NCBI GenBank assembly: GCA_963827935.1
Contig: CAWHCN010000017.1
Span: forward strand, 620,001-684,000
Reading direction: 5' to 3'
DNA from: DATFNV01 sp963827935
GTDB taxonomy: Bacteria > Planctomycetota > Planctomycetia > Gemmatales > Gemmataceae
Length of the DNA stretch: 64,000 bases
Shown: one piece after another, positions 10,613-19,769 of the stretch
Layout: every line of letters starts with the position of its first letter
Position numbering within the stretch: the stretch's first letter is position 1
The notes under the pieces: model-generated
Told to the model about the DNA's origin: nothing
The model's input: the letters and a program-made list of their open reading frames with translations, nothing else
The model's database searches: none
Translations under genes and position numbers: made by a program

Positions 10613-11428
10613 ATGCCGGTGACCGAAGCCCAGTGGCGGACCTGTTCCGACCCCGATCGCATGCTCGATTATCTGCTTGCGCGCGAGCGGCACCCCGCCC
10701 GCCGCTTGCTGGCCATGCTGGGTTTTCCGACTTCCCCAGCGGAGTCGGCAGGGCCCCGGATCAGCGCTCGCAAGCTGCGCCTCTTCGCCGTGGCCTGTTG
10801 CGACCGGCTGGAAACGCTGTGGCGCGACGAACGCAGCCGGGAAGCGGTGAGCCTCAGTGCCGATTATGCCGACAGCCAGGTGGGGGAAGCCGAGTTGAGC
10901 GCCGCCCAGACGGCTGCCTGGCTGGCCGTCGGCAGGATTCGCCCGACCGTCTTTGCCGAGTACGTTCACGTTGCCGGAGGCGCCGGCCTGCCCACCGGCA
11001 AAAGTGAGTACTGGGCGGCTCGGGCGGCGGCGGAAGTCGCCGGGCCGGACAACGACGCCCTGCTCCGCGCCCTTGCCGACGTGGGACGGGCCGCGGTCCA
11101 GATGATTACCGAATCTCCCGACCTGGCCGCATCCTGGGCGGCGGCCCTCGGCGCCGCGGCGCGGGCCGACCTGCTTCGCGAAATCGCCGGCAACCCGTGC
11201 GTGCCGTCCACCCTCCTTCCTCCCGCGGTCCTCGACTGGAATGACGGCACGGTTCGCCGCATTGCGGAGGGGATTGTCGTCGATCGGGCCTACGCTCGCC
11301 TGCCGATCCTCGCCGACGCCCTGCTCGACGCCGGTTGCGACAACGAGGAATTGCTGGCACATTGCCGCAGCGCCGGTCCGCACGTCCGCGGCTGCTGGGG
11401 CCTGGATTTGGTCCGGGGACTTGGGTAA
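10613..11428 (+). CDS. Gemmataceae-type protein with TEAQW / RKLRLFAVACC N-terminus, unknown function
   Basis: 271 residues, starting at ATG 10613; an alternative GTG at 10601 overlaps the previous stop codon. The sequence starts MPVTEAQWRTCSDPDRMLDYL, then has ARKLRLFAVACCDRLETLW, and ends with LADALLDAGCDNEELLAHC and GPHVRGCWGLDLV. These are the hallmarks of a paralogous protein family that I associate with Gemmata-like planctomycetes and that has no known function. The many conserved Cys and Trp residues may be structural. There is no signal peptide, so it should be cytosolic. It appears translationally coupled to the secreted hydrolase before it. Confidence 0.75.
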   Translation: MPVTEAQWRTCSDPDRMLDYLLARERHPARRLLAMLGFPTSPAESAGPRISARKLRLFAVACCDRLETLWRDERSREAVSLSADYADSQVGEAELSAAQTAAWLAVGRIRPTVFAEYVHVAGGAGLPTGKSEYWAARAAAEVAGPDNDALLRALADVGRAAVQMITESPDLAASWAAALGAAARADLLREIAGNPCVPSTLLPPAVLDWNDGTVRRIAEGIVVDRAYARLPILADALLDAGCDNEELLAHCRSAGPHVRGCWGLDLVRGLG

Positions 11429-11838
11429 GGCCGGCCGAGGGATAAGGCGAACGGCAGGAGATAATCTCCCCTCGCCCCGGTGCTCCCACCGAGTACGGGG
11501 GACTGGGGCGACGTTCCCTCGCCCAGCGGCGAAGGGGCCCGTCGTAGCGCTCCCGCACACATCGGACTTCAGTTCAACCTGGCGATTTTTGCTGAATTGC
11601 GAAGGCACATGTCGTTATTTACCAATGGCTTGCGGTGTCCGCGCCAGGTTGAACAGAATTCCCGGTCACTTCAGTTCAACCCGGCAGCGCGTGCGGTGCC
11701 GGCGGGCGGTCGGAGATGCGCTGCCGAGGGCTACTATCTCCTGCCGGTCGCCTAACTGCCGTTGCATTTCCGCCCGAAAGCCGGATGATAGCCGCCCGGC
11801 GGATCGCCGATCATTCGACGCCAGCAGCGGAGTCAAGG
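11429..11838. repeat. Non-coding gap with nested inverted repeats
   Basis: This 410-base gap carries no convincing gene. A 19-base arm at 11445-11463 is repeated inverted at 11735-11753 with one mismatch. Inside lies a perfect 13-base pair, GTTCAACCTGGCG at 11572-11584 and its complement at 11642-11654, plus a further direct copy of CTTCAGTTCAACC at about 11669. A degenerate copy of the CTCCCCTCGCCCCGG repeat is at 11466-11480. It may be a degraded small mobile element or a structured leader. Confidence 0.5.
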
Positions 11839-12606
11839 ATGCCTCAACCGACGGGTCGAAGCCTGCGCCTGTCGCCGCCCCGGCGATTTATTTGCCACCT
11901 GATGCACTTTGCCAAGCAGGTGCCCACGATCCCGGTGGAACGCCGGCTCAACGTGGCGGCAGCGGCAACAGCCCGCGACCAGGCGGCCCCGCGGCCCAGC
12001 TGGGCAGCCATCTTCGCCAAGGCCTACGGCTTTGTCTGCGCTGCCCGACCCGAGTTGCGCCGCTGCTACCTGAAGTTCCCCACTCCGCGCCTCTACGAAC
12101 ACCCCATCAGCGTCGCCTCCATCGCCGTGGAGCGCCGCTTTGGCAACGAGGATGCCGTCCTGTTCGGCCACATTTCCCGGCCGGAAATGCGCAGTCTCAC
12201 CGAGTTGCACCAGCGCGTGCGCGTCTTCAAGGAGCGGCCGATTGAACAGATTGGCTCCTTCCGCCAGACCCTGAAGATGGGCTCGTTGCCGGGACCGCTG
12301 GCTCGCCTGGTCTGGTGGTGCGGGTTGAACGTCTGGGGCCGCAAACGGGCCCATTACTTCGGGACCTTTGGCCTCAGCACTTACGGCGCCCTGGGCGCTT
12401 CCTCGCTGCATCCGCTATCGCCCCTGACGACGACCTTCAATTATGGTGCAATCTCGCCCGACGGCGATGTGGAGGTGCGCCTCGTGTACGATCACCGCGT
12501 CCTGGATGGTGCGACCGTGGCGCGGGCCCTGCAAGACCTGGAGCGGGTGCTCCAGTGCGAAATCGTTGCCGAGCTTCGCTATCTCCGGGCGATGGAAGCG
12601 GCGTGA
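11839..12606 (+). CDS. Stand-alone 2-oxoacid dehydrogenase-type acyltransferase core
   Basis: About 255 residues from ATG 11839; ATG 11785 is also open. The C-terminal motif YDHRVLDGATVARAL is the catalytic H-x-x-x-D-G signature of E2 (dihydrolipoamide acyltransferase) cores, and upstream FNYGAISPDGDV and FGLSTYGALG fit the same trimeric fold. No lipoyl domain or E3-binding domain is present, and no E1 or E3 gene is near, so it is unlikely to be part of a classical pyruvate dehydrogenase complex. It could be a scaffolding paralogue or an acyltransferase with a free CoA-type substrate. It follows a long non-coding gap, so it may be expressed on its own. Confidence 0.7.
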   Translation: MPQPTGRSLRLSPPRRFICHLMHFAKQVPTIPVERRLNVAAAATARDQAAPRPSWAAIFAKAYGFVCAARPELRRCYLKFPTPRLYEHPISVASIAVERRFGNEDAVLFGHISRPEMRSLTELHQRVRVFKERPIEQIGSFRQTLKMGSLPGPLARLVWWCGLNVWGRKRAHYFGTFGLSTYGALGASSLHPLSPLTTTFNYGAISPDGDVEVRLVYDHRVLDGATVARALQDLERVLQCEIVAELRYLRAMEAA

Positions 12607-12669
12607 ATCGTTCCCCTGCACGAATCCTCACTACCAGCCCCAAGCGCAAGCGCACGGGGCACTTGCCAT

Positions 12670-14792
12670 TCACTTCTTCGCCGGCACCACCACCGTCACC
12701 GGCCGCGCCGGCAGCGACACGAGCACGTTAGTCTTCGCCATCTTCGCATCCTTCGCATACGGCACCTGCCCCTGGCCCAGCACCGTCAGCGTGTATTCGC
12801 CCGGCTGCATATTTCCCGCCACCTGCACCGTTAGCGTCGCCTCGGTGGCGCCGGCGGCAATCTCCGCATTGGCCGGTGCCAGGGAAGGCGGCGGCGCCAG
12901 CGGCAGAATTGTCACCTTCCCGGTGAAGTCTTTCGCAAGCCGTTGAAGTTGCAGCTTCAGATCCACCTTCTTGCCGGGCGCAACCTCGATGCGCTCCGCC
13001 GCGAAGCCCAAACCATAGGGCGCCCCGCCGCGAACCGCGAGGATGAACTCGCGCGTCGGCCGGCTGGAGCTGATGTTGGCCTCGCTCCAGACGCGCGTGT
13101 AGGGCGCACCTCGCGGCGGATCACGCGGTCCCCGTCCTTGCCGGTCGCGAACAGCTTCACCGGCCCGGTCCAGTCGGCGGCGCCGGCGTCGGCCCAGAAG
13201 ACAAAGGCGCCATGATTGCCGCGGATGGTCGTCGGCTGGGCATGAACGCCCGGCGGCAGCCCCTCGGCAGTCAATGTGATCGGCCCGTTGAAGCCGCCCG
13301 CCTGGTGGATGATGATGTCGAGGAACGCCGCTCCGCCGCTGAGCACGGTGGTGCCGGCCGGCCCCGGGTTCTGTCCGTGGATGGCCGCGACAAAGAAGTC
13401 CGCCACCGGCTTGCCGACGGTCAGCACGTACTGGTACCGGGCCCCGCCGCGGCGATAGCGATCCTGCACCAGCACGCGGTACTTCTGCTTCGCGCTAAGA
13501 TTGACCAGCCCGGACGGGTCGCGGAGATGGCCGTCGAAGGCGTTGATGCGATGGCCGAAATCGTCCAGTTCGGCGACGCGAGTGCCCTTGGCGTCCATGA
13601 CGACGAGATACGGATCGGCTCGCCCGCCGATGCGCTCGCAGTAGACCTCGAAGGCGTAGTGTCCGGCCTCCAAAGTCTCAAATTCGTACCAGTCGGCGTC
13701 GCGTTCCCGGTCAAAGCGGCCGCTAACCACAGCCGGCAGCTTGATCACCTGCGCCTGCTCCGGCGTGTCGTTCGGCTCCGCCTCCAGTGTCACCGGCGTA
13801 TCGACCAGCACCATCGTCTGGGCATTCGCCAGGATGTCGCCAAACTTTGGCCGGAACTGGAAGCCGCGCAGGGTGCAGGTGGCCGCCGTCGGCAACACAC
13901 TGTAATCGGTCGGATGCTCGAAGAAGCGATACGCCCCCGACGCCAGCACGTCCTCCGGCGGCTTGACGGTCAGCCGGACCTCGTCGAGCGGCAGATCGAA
14001 GATGCGCCACGGCGACGCCTTGGACCCGGGACCCAGATTGCGCCCATAAGCGATCACTTCCGTCGCCTGTCCCGCCTGGACCGCCCTTGGAAAGACATTC
14101 TCGACCTGCGGCCGATCGCTAACAATCAGCCGATACGGGTAGCCGCCGCGGTAGGACAGGTCGTGCAGCTTGACGAGGTAATCGCCGTCCTCCGGGGCGA
14201 CGAAATCGACCAGCGGATCGCGGCCGTAGTAATCGCCATTGGAGACCAGCGGCTTGCCGGCCGCGTTGGTCAACGTCAGCGTCGCATCCATCTGCGAATC
14301 GAGCTTCCCCGCCTGGCACTCGACCACGACGCGCTGCCCCTTCTTCGCCGGGAAACGGAAGACATGCTCCCGATTGCTGTCACAGGTCCCGTTGACCGCC
14401 GAGTTGACCGCGATGACCTGCGGCGCGGCAAGATCGGCCGGCCTCTTCAGGGCGACATCAGTGAGGCCGTGCGAGACGCTGAACAGCCGCGGATTGCTGA
14501 CGCCGAAACGGCCGGCGAGACGGACATCGTAGGTGCCGGGCGGAACATCGGCCGCGATGGTGAGGCGGAACTGCCGCTCCTTGACGAAGACGGCCTTGAG
14601 GCCGGGATGATCGAAGAGGAGGGACTCGGGACCATCGAGGTCGGGGCCGACGAGTTCGAGATCGACCGTGGTGCCGGCGGCGCCGCCGAGGGGGGTGAGG
14701 CGGTCGAGGCGCGGGGTGGGAAGGTCGGCACGGGCGGGGGTGACCATGAAAATGCAGCACAGGACGGCACCAAATCTCTTCAAGGGGAACAC
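12670..14792 (-). CDS. Secreted PPC-domain protein (one indel)
   Basis: About 707 residues with a signal peptide (MFPLKRFGAVLCCIFMVTPARA). The N-terminal part has Ig-like/IPT-like repeats (RLTPLGGAAGTTVDLELVG). Two bacterial pre-peptidase C-terminal (PPC) domains follow, recognised by EHVFRFPAKKGQRVVVE and EPNDTPEQAQVIKLP with DADWYEFETLEAGHYAFEV. The C-terminus is another beta domain. One frame change near 13103 (RREVRP to TRVWSEANI) is repaired by one extra C. In planctomycetes such proteins usually sit with DUF1501 and DUF1549/DUF1553 genes; here those partners are 3.5 to 6 kb away on the same strand. The first bases overlap the end of the upstream aspartic protease-like gene. Confidence 0.82.
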
Positions 14793-15341
14793 TCCCGTTT
14801 CTCGTTTCGTCCATCACCCGAACGGCCACCACCAGGGCAAGGCCGTCCGAAGGGCGACGTACCGTCGATCTCCGCCCACGATCGCGCCAAGCGGTTCAGC
14901 GTCAAGGCCCGCAAGCCCAGAACGGGCAGCCGCGGTCCGGTCTGATCGGGATACACAGCGATCCCTTCCTTGATCGCCAACGGATGGGGCTCTCGTGCCT
15001 GAATTGCCCGCGTTCCTGGATCGTTGAAATGAAGCCAGAGCGCCGCGGCGTGGCGTGGCACGCGCAGTCCCCGCTCGCGCATCGTGCCGAGAGGAGGCAA
15101 TGCCTCGGGCCTGATCCCCGCCCAGCGGATCAACTGGTTGACGCAGATCGAAAAGTTGTGCGAGTGGCCGGTGTCGAGAATGGCGGGGAAGCGGGGCAGG
15201 CGTGCGTCCCATTCCGGGAGTTGTTGAAGATTCAGGCTGACCCACACAACAATCTGATACGGCAGGACGCGCACCGACTCCCCGCGCACCCGTGAGCGTT
15301 GTCGGTTGATCGGAGTACGGAAGGCGATTGAGGATCTTCAC
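14780..15341 (-). CDS. Retropepsin-like aspartic protease fold protein (one indel)
   Basis: About 187 residues. The segment FPAILDTGHSHNFSI carries the D-T-G active-site triad of a single-domain aspartic protease, and VLGLRALTLNRL resembles the conserved G-L-x-A-L near the end of such domains. The best N-terminus (MKILNRLPYSDQPTTLTGARG, GTG start at 15341) is in a different frame from the rest. Restoring two bases in a GCGC tract near 15283 joins it to ESVRVLPYQIVVWVSL. Without that repair the start would be GTG 15289. It begins four bases after the stop of the DUF5678-like gene, implying co-translation, and its 3' end overlaps the PPC gene start. Whether it cleaves anything is unknown. Confidence 0.55.
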
Positions 15342-15344
15342 GGT

Positions 15345-15779
15345 TCAGTAGTCTTGCAGGTGTTCGGGCTTCAAATCAGCAACCTCTTCACATTCCCAGG
15401 GAGCAAGGTGTTGCGGCTCGATCGTTGACACGTACCAGGCGTCGGGCGGTATCTTTCTGCGATTAAGCTCGCGGATCAATGTGCGATCATCGGCCGCGAT
15501 GGCGATGCGTTCCTCGCCGTGATACGCCACCCACTTGCGATGATTTCGCTTGCGTTGTAAGAGATCCGGCAGGTCGCGCCAGAACGCTTGCATCGAGCGG
15601 AGGATTCCCGGTGGAATCTCGGCTGAGGCATCCTCGGGGAGGTTAGGCCTTGTCCCGGTCAGTTGGTCGAATGCCTCGGCGCGCAGGAGGACGTATGCGG
15701 CGAGCGTCGTTGGATCAACGACGCGCACCGGTTGGCCCTGGTCCACGGCGTGCCGTTGCTCGGGAGTCAGATCGATCAT
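15345..15779 (-). CDS. DUF5678-like small protein, possible antitoxin
   Basis: 144 residues. The N-terminus (LTPEQRHAVDQGQPVRVVDPTTLAAYVLLRAEAF) resembles the Phd/YefM-like N-terminal segment common in small planctomycete proteins. The C-terminus (KWVAYHGEERIAIAADDRTLIREL, then IPPDAWYVSTI) resembles DUF5678 domains, which are small alpha/beta modules of unknown role. It is directly followed by the aspartic protease-like gene, so the two look like one operon unit. A toxin-antitoxin-like role is a hypothesis from gene pairing only. Confidence 0.6.
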   Translation of the reverse strand: MIDLTPEQRHAVDQGQPVRVVDPTTLAAYVLLRAEAFDQLTGTRPNLPEDASAEIPPGILRSMQAFWRDLPDLLQRKRNHRKWVAYHGEERIAIAADDRTLIRELNRRKIPPDAWYVSTIEPQHLAPWECEEVADLKPEHLQDY

Positions 15780-15827
15780 GGGATTTCTCCGAGGCGAAGC
15801 GTTTCAAGGGTGGGACTCCTCGCGGTG

Positions 15828-16878
15828 TCAACCTTGTTGCTGAGGTGCTTCGGGTGTCGCTCGCTCAGATGCCGCCTCCCGGTACATTTGCAACTGCATT
15901 TCAATCTCTTCGCAGGCTTCGACTGCCTCCTGTACTTCGTGGTCGTTCGGGAAGTTCGCGGCAATCGTGGCCAGCGGATTGTCGGCGAGTTTCCCACGAT
16001 TCCTGGGGTACTCGTCCAGAAAACGCAGAACCCCGTCGCGATCAGCTCGATTTTGGATAATCAATTTCCATGTGAGTTGTCTGTATTCGCGAGCTAGCCG
16101 ACCCTTCGGCCTTTTCAGCACGAAGATGGCTTGATTGAACAGCAGTACGCTCTCATACCGATGGATGACCGCGTCCAGCCTGTCGTACCTTAAGTCCTTG
16201 TGGAACGCCTTCAGGCGGGCCCGGAGAACCCGATCCTCGTCATCCAGGTCCGGCACGTTCGACATGACAAAGTGCAAGCGGATGTCTTTCTCCAGCCCGC
16301 TCGTCTCCTCGGCGCGGATACGCCGGCAAACATCCTTCAGCCCTACGAGATTCTGCTCATTAGGGAAGAAGAGCACCACAACCGCATCCGGCAATTGCCG
16401 GGTGCAGATACCTTCTACGTCTGTATGGCCGGTGCGTGAGTCGATCAGCACATAATCCGGCTTGTACTCCTGTTCCCACTGCGCCTTGGTGTCCTCCAGC
16501 AACAGAAAGCCATCCTCGTCGCGATAGAGTTTGATCCAGTCGATCTTTGCAAGGGCCGATTGGTAGGTCGCATCCCGTCGACCGGCGGGCATGACCCAGA
16601 GTTGGCCGCCTTTCTTGCCGATCGGGCGGGCTTCGTAGATGAAATCACGGAACGTCCAGCGCGCAGTTGGTTCGCCTGTACTCTGTCACGAATTCGACCA
16701 TGCCTGGATGAGGCTCCGGCGGCCGCAGACGGTCGAAGGTTTCCAGCCCTGGCGCCTCCAGGTCGAAGTCTACGAGCAGAACCTTCCGGCCCATCTTCGC
16801 CAGTTGGGCGCCGACGTTGACGAGGGCCATCGTGCGGCCGACGCCGCCCTTGAAGGAGTAGAATGTGATGGTGTACAC
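15828..16878 (-). CDS. KGGVGR-motif variant ParA/MinD-type ATPase (one indel)
   Basis: About 350 residues from GTG 16878. The N-terminus MYTITFYSFKGGVGRTMALVN is a deviant Walker A loop with arginine where ParA proteins have the P-loop lysine, the mark of the KGGVGR-type ATPases. VLLVDFDLEAPG (A' box) and DYVLIDSRTGHTD (Walker B) follow. A frame change near 16650 joins CALDV to RDFIYEARPIGKKGG; two bases are missing. The C-terminal third is helical and rich in charged residues. ParA-like replication or partition partners are absent. Neighbours are the MqsR/MqsA-like pair upstream (gap 48 bases) and the DUF5678-like gene downstream (gap 48 bases), so it is part of an accessory operon. Confidence 0.8.
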
Positions 16879-16926
16879 GCTAATTCACTCCCGGAACGTA
16901 CTCCCCGGCGACGACTTCAAAGACCG

Positions 16927-17505
16927 TCACCCTGCGTTACTGGCTCGAGCTTGTGGTAGCCGAAACCGACTTGCGCCCCGACTGGACGGCTCGGACTGTT
17001 CCAGGTCCTGAGCACCCGTGGCCCTCATGCCCGGATTCGGGTCTTGCTCAGCCTCACTCGCTCGGCGGTTCCGTAGCCGCTCGACATTTTCGGGGAAAGT
17101 GAGCAGGCGTAGCAAAGCATCGCACGCCTCGTTCTGAATCCCCGCTCCCCGCTCCCAGCGGCCAAGACTTGCCACGCCCAGCCCCGTCAACTCCGCGAGT
17201 ACTTCCTGTGTCAGTCCGTAGCGCTTGCGGAGCGAGCGGATTTCGTCAGGTGTCATGACTCCCAGGTGACGGCAGGCGGCCGCGTGCCGTTCCCATTCGG
17301 CTGCATCGTCGTAAAAGCGGAAGCCGCACGTCTTGCACAGCATCGAGGGGATCCGGGCTGTCACCGTAAAGGGCTTTTCGCGACCGCCGTACTCAAAAGT
17401 CTCTTCGTCGCAGCGCGGTTCAAGGGCGTCGCTGCCGCACTCTAGGCAGGTCGTGAGACGCTCGGGCGCATCCGCAGCAATTGGCTGATCGATGGGCTTG
17501 TTCAT
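16927..17505 (-). CDS. MqsA-like antitoxin (YgiT-type zinc finger plus XRE helix-turn-helix)
   Basis: 192 residues from ATG 17505. The N-terminus has a CxxC pair in TTCLECGSD and a second in MLCKTCGFRF, the YgiT/MqsA zinc-binding arrangement. Residues about 95-150 (MTPDEIRSLRKRYGLTQEVLAEL then GRWERG) form an XRE-type DNA-binding domain. The order zinc finger then HTH is that of MqsA antitoxins, which bind the toxin through the N-terminus and their own promoter through the HTH. The toxin-like gene lies 42 bases upstream, the same order as mqsRA. The tail beyond residue 150 is low-complexity. Confidence 0.75.
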   Translation of the reverse strand: MNKPIDQPIAADAPERLTTCLECGSDALEPRCDEETFEYGGREKPFTVTARIPSMLCKTCGFRFYDDAAEWERHAAACRHLGVMTPDEIRSLRKRYGLTQEVLAELTGLGVASLGRWERGAGIQNEACDALLRLLTFPENVERLRNRRASEAEQDPNPGMRATGAQDLEQSEPSSRGASRFRLPQARASNAG

Positions 17506-17547
17506 GATTCTGTCAACATTGTCGGGCCAAGTGCACAAAGGTCCCAG

Positions 17548-17958
17548 TTACGGGGCGGTCGCTTCTCCCGGGCTCGGCCGCAGCGCTTTTGTGCTGAGGT
17601 GAAAGCTCCGGCCGTAGAGCAACCGATCCCCGGGGCCAATTTCCAGCTTCACATAAACGCGCTGGTTGCAGTACAGCTTCTCGAAGGCATAGCCGACCTT
17701 TCCAGCAGGCTTGTCCAGCCTAACCAGGTAGAGTTCGCATTCCTCATCGAGCCACTCCTCAATCAATGACCACGCGTGGGGGCGCGCGACGCTACATCCG
17801 TCTTCTTGCCGGATTTCGTCCGGCTTCCAGTCCGACGGCCGGTCCGGCGGTTTGCTAACCTGGCGGCATCCTTTCTTCTTGACCAACCGGAGGAGACGCT
17901 TGCGAACATCCTCGTGTTTCTCGCCCGTCAGTGGTTCCGATGGCTGTTCGCCGGACAT
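17548..17958 (-). CDS. MqsR-like toxin candidate
   Basis: 136 residues. The C-terminal part (LYCNQRVYVKLEIGPGDRLLYGRSFHLS) resembles the end of MqsR/RelE-fold mRNA interferases, where V-Y-x-K-x and a final S-F strand are conserved. The N-terminal third is basic (VRKRLLRLVKKKGCRQ). It is immediately upstream of the MqsA-like gene, the toxin-first order found in mqsRA. Assignment rests on this context and weak strand similarity; the active residues cannot be fixed from the sequence. The promoter should lie in the repeat-bearing gap 17959-18305 and would be expected to be repressed by the antitoxin. Confidence 0.5.
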   Translation of the reverse strand: MSGEQPSEPLTGEKHEDVRKRLLRLVKKKGCRQVSKPPDRPSDWKPDEIRQEDGCSVARPHAWSLIEEWLDEECELYLVRLDKPAGKVGYAFEKLYCNQRVYVKLEIGPGDRLLYGRSFHLSTKALRPSPGEATAP

Positions 17959-18171
17959 GGCGGAACACGGGAATCCGTGGCTCCCTCATCATCGTTCTGG
18001 CCGCGACTCCAGATGACACACCGGGTGGCCTGCTGTGCTGCCGATCTACCGTTCCGCCGCTTCAATCATATGAGCGATACTGCACTTCGTCAAGCCACTT
18101 TCAATCAATTGATCGAATACCGGGAGTCTCATCGCGGAGCGCATGCCACCCCCCCCAGTACCCATGACATT

Positions 18172-18273
18172 GTGGCAGGCGCTCGGTCTCCGCCGCGTAA
18201 CATCAAGCAGGACAAGCAGTAGAGACACGACGAGCGCCTGCCACACGTGGCAGGCGCTCGTGGCAGGCGCTCG
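18172..18273. repeat. Four copies of a GTGGCAGGCGCTCG element forming a hairpin
   Basis: The 14-mer GTGGCAGGCGCTCG occurs at 18172-18185, inverted at 18231-18244, direct at 18247-18260, and nearly complete at 18261-18273. The middle two form a hairpin with 15-base arms and a two-base loop. It lies in the 347-base gap between the DUF1501 stop (18306) and the MqsR-like start (17958), where I see no gene. It could end the DUF1501 transcript or act in the promoter of the toxin-antitoxin pair. Confidence 0.7.
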
Positions 18274-18305
18274 CGGCCTCGCGATGCGAGTTTTTGTCTC
18301 CCGGC

Positions 18306-19633
18306 TCACCCCACCAGTTCCCCAATCGCCTCCCCCTCGCTCAAAATCGGCAGCGGCCGCTGGGCCTGGTCGTAGAAGGCGTGCTTGGTGTCGATGCCCA
18401 GCACCTGGTACATCGTCGCCAGCACGCAGCCGGGGGTGTAGGGTTTGCTGGTCGGATGCTCGGCGGTCGAGTTGGTGGTGCCGATCATCTGGCCCATTTT
18501 CAGGCCGCCGCCGGCGTAGACGATGGACATGGCGCCCGGCCAGTGGTCGCGGCCGGCGCCGAGTTGATCCGCGGCGTGCGGCCGAACTCGCCCATCGTCA
18601 TGACCAGCACCTCCTGCTGCAGGCCGCGGTCGAACAGGTCGCTCACCAGAGCGGTCAGCGCCTGGTCGTACTTCGGCAAGAGGTTATTTTTGAGCTGCTT
18701 GAAGTTGTCGCCGTGCGTGTCCCAGCCGCCGCCGGCCTGGATGGTGACGAAGGTCACGCCCGCCTCGACCAGCCGCCGGGCCAGGAGGCAGCACTGGCCC
18801 AGGTCGTTGCGGCCGTAGCGCTCGCGCAGGACGGCCGGCTCACGCTGGACATCGAAAGCCCGCTGGGCCTTGGTGTCGGTCACCATGTCCAGGCCTTCAC
18901 GATAGAACGTGTCCAGCCCCTCGATGTCCCCCTTCATGTCGATGTCGCGGCGGATTTTGTCCACATCCCGGAGCAATTCGCGGCGGCGCTTGAGGCGGTC
19001 GGCGTCAATCGTGCCGGGCAGCTTCAGGTTGCGGACCTGAAAACTGGCGGAATTTGGATCGCTATCGGGGGCGAAGGGGTTGTACGAGGCCCCCAGGTAG
19101 GCCGCCTTGCCGAGGCTCAGGACACGCGGCAGGTTGACGTAGGCCGGCAGCCCCGGCTCGTTGCTGCCGCGCATCTTCGCCACCACCGAGCCCGTGGCCG
19201 GATAGATGTTGTCGTTGACCTCGATGGTCGGCTGGTAGCCGGTGAGCATCCACTGCGAGCCCATGCCGTGGCCGGCGTTGGTGTGATAGGCCGAGCGCAC
19301 CACGGCCAGCTTGTCCATGATCCGCGCCTGCCGCGGCAGGTGCTCGCCGATCTGGATGCCGGCGACGTTGGTGGCGATGGGCTTGAACTCGCCGCGGAAC
19401 TCGGCGGGGGCGTTCGGTTTCAGATCGTACATGTCGATGTGGCTGGGCCCGCCCGCCAGCCATAGGAGGATGACCGACTTGCGCGGCGTGGCCTTGCCCG
19501 CCGCGGCCTGGGCACGCTGCCGCAATAGCCAGGGGAGGGTGAGTCCGCCTAGGGCGAGACTGCCCACCGAGAGGAAGGTGCGACGGCTGACGCGATCGCA
19601 ATATCGCCTGGATTGACCGACAAAATCGAGCAT
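18306..19633 (-). CDS. DUF1501 secreted protein (one indel)
   Basis: About 442 residues starting at ATG 19633. A twin-arginine signal (SRRTFLSVGSLALGGLTLPWLL) shows Tat export. DUF1501 belongs to the sulfatase/alkaline phosphatase-like superfamily, and the motifs KSVILLWLAGGPSHIDMYDLKP, AGGGWDTHGDN and MTMGEFGRTPRIN are all present. The frame changes near 18555, where INS passes to DHWPGAMSIVYAGGGLKMG; one missing G in a G run repairs it. These proteins are partners of DUF1549/DUF1553 proteins in planctomycetes, probably in periplasmic handling of sulfated or complex polymers, though the reaction is not established. Confidence 0.88.
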
Positions 19634-19769
19634 GACATTCCCCCCACTCACCGCTTGCGGGTCTGGTCCGAACGCCGCCTCGGGACACGCACCGCGCGTG
19701 AGGCAGCCGGTTGGGCTACGACACAATCTTACCAGAATTCGTGGGCCGAAGGGAGCATGGCTGGCTGCA

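Noticed and set aside
16645..16878. Plasmid or chromosome partition ParA
   Set aside because: The P-loop has Arg (KGGVGR), no ParB or parS-like site is adjacent, and the neighbours are toxin-antitoxin-like genes.
18278..18295. CTCGC-GAT-GCGAG stem followed by TTTTT as a plus-strand terminator
   Set aside because: No plus-strand gene precedes it, and the stem is only five pairs. Read on the minus strand the T run is on the wrong side.
18046..18309. 87-codon minus-strand frame between DUF1501 and the MqsR-like gene
   Set aside because: It consists of the GTGGCAGGCGCTCG repeats read through and low-complexity sequence, with no ribosome-binding site.
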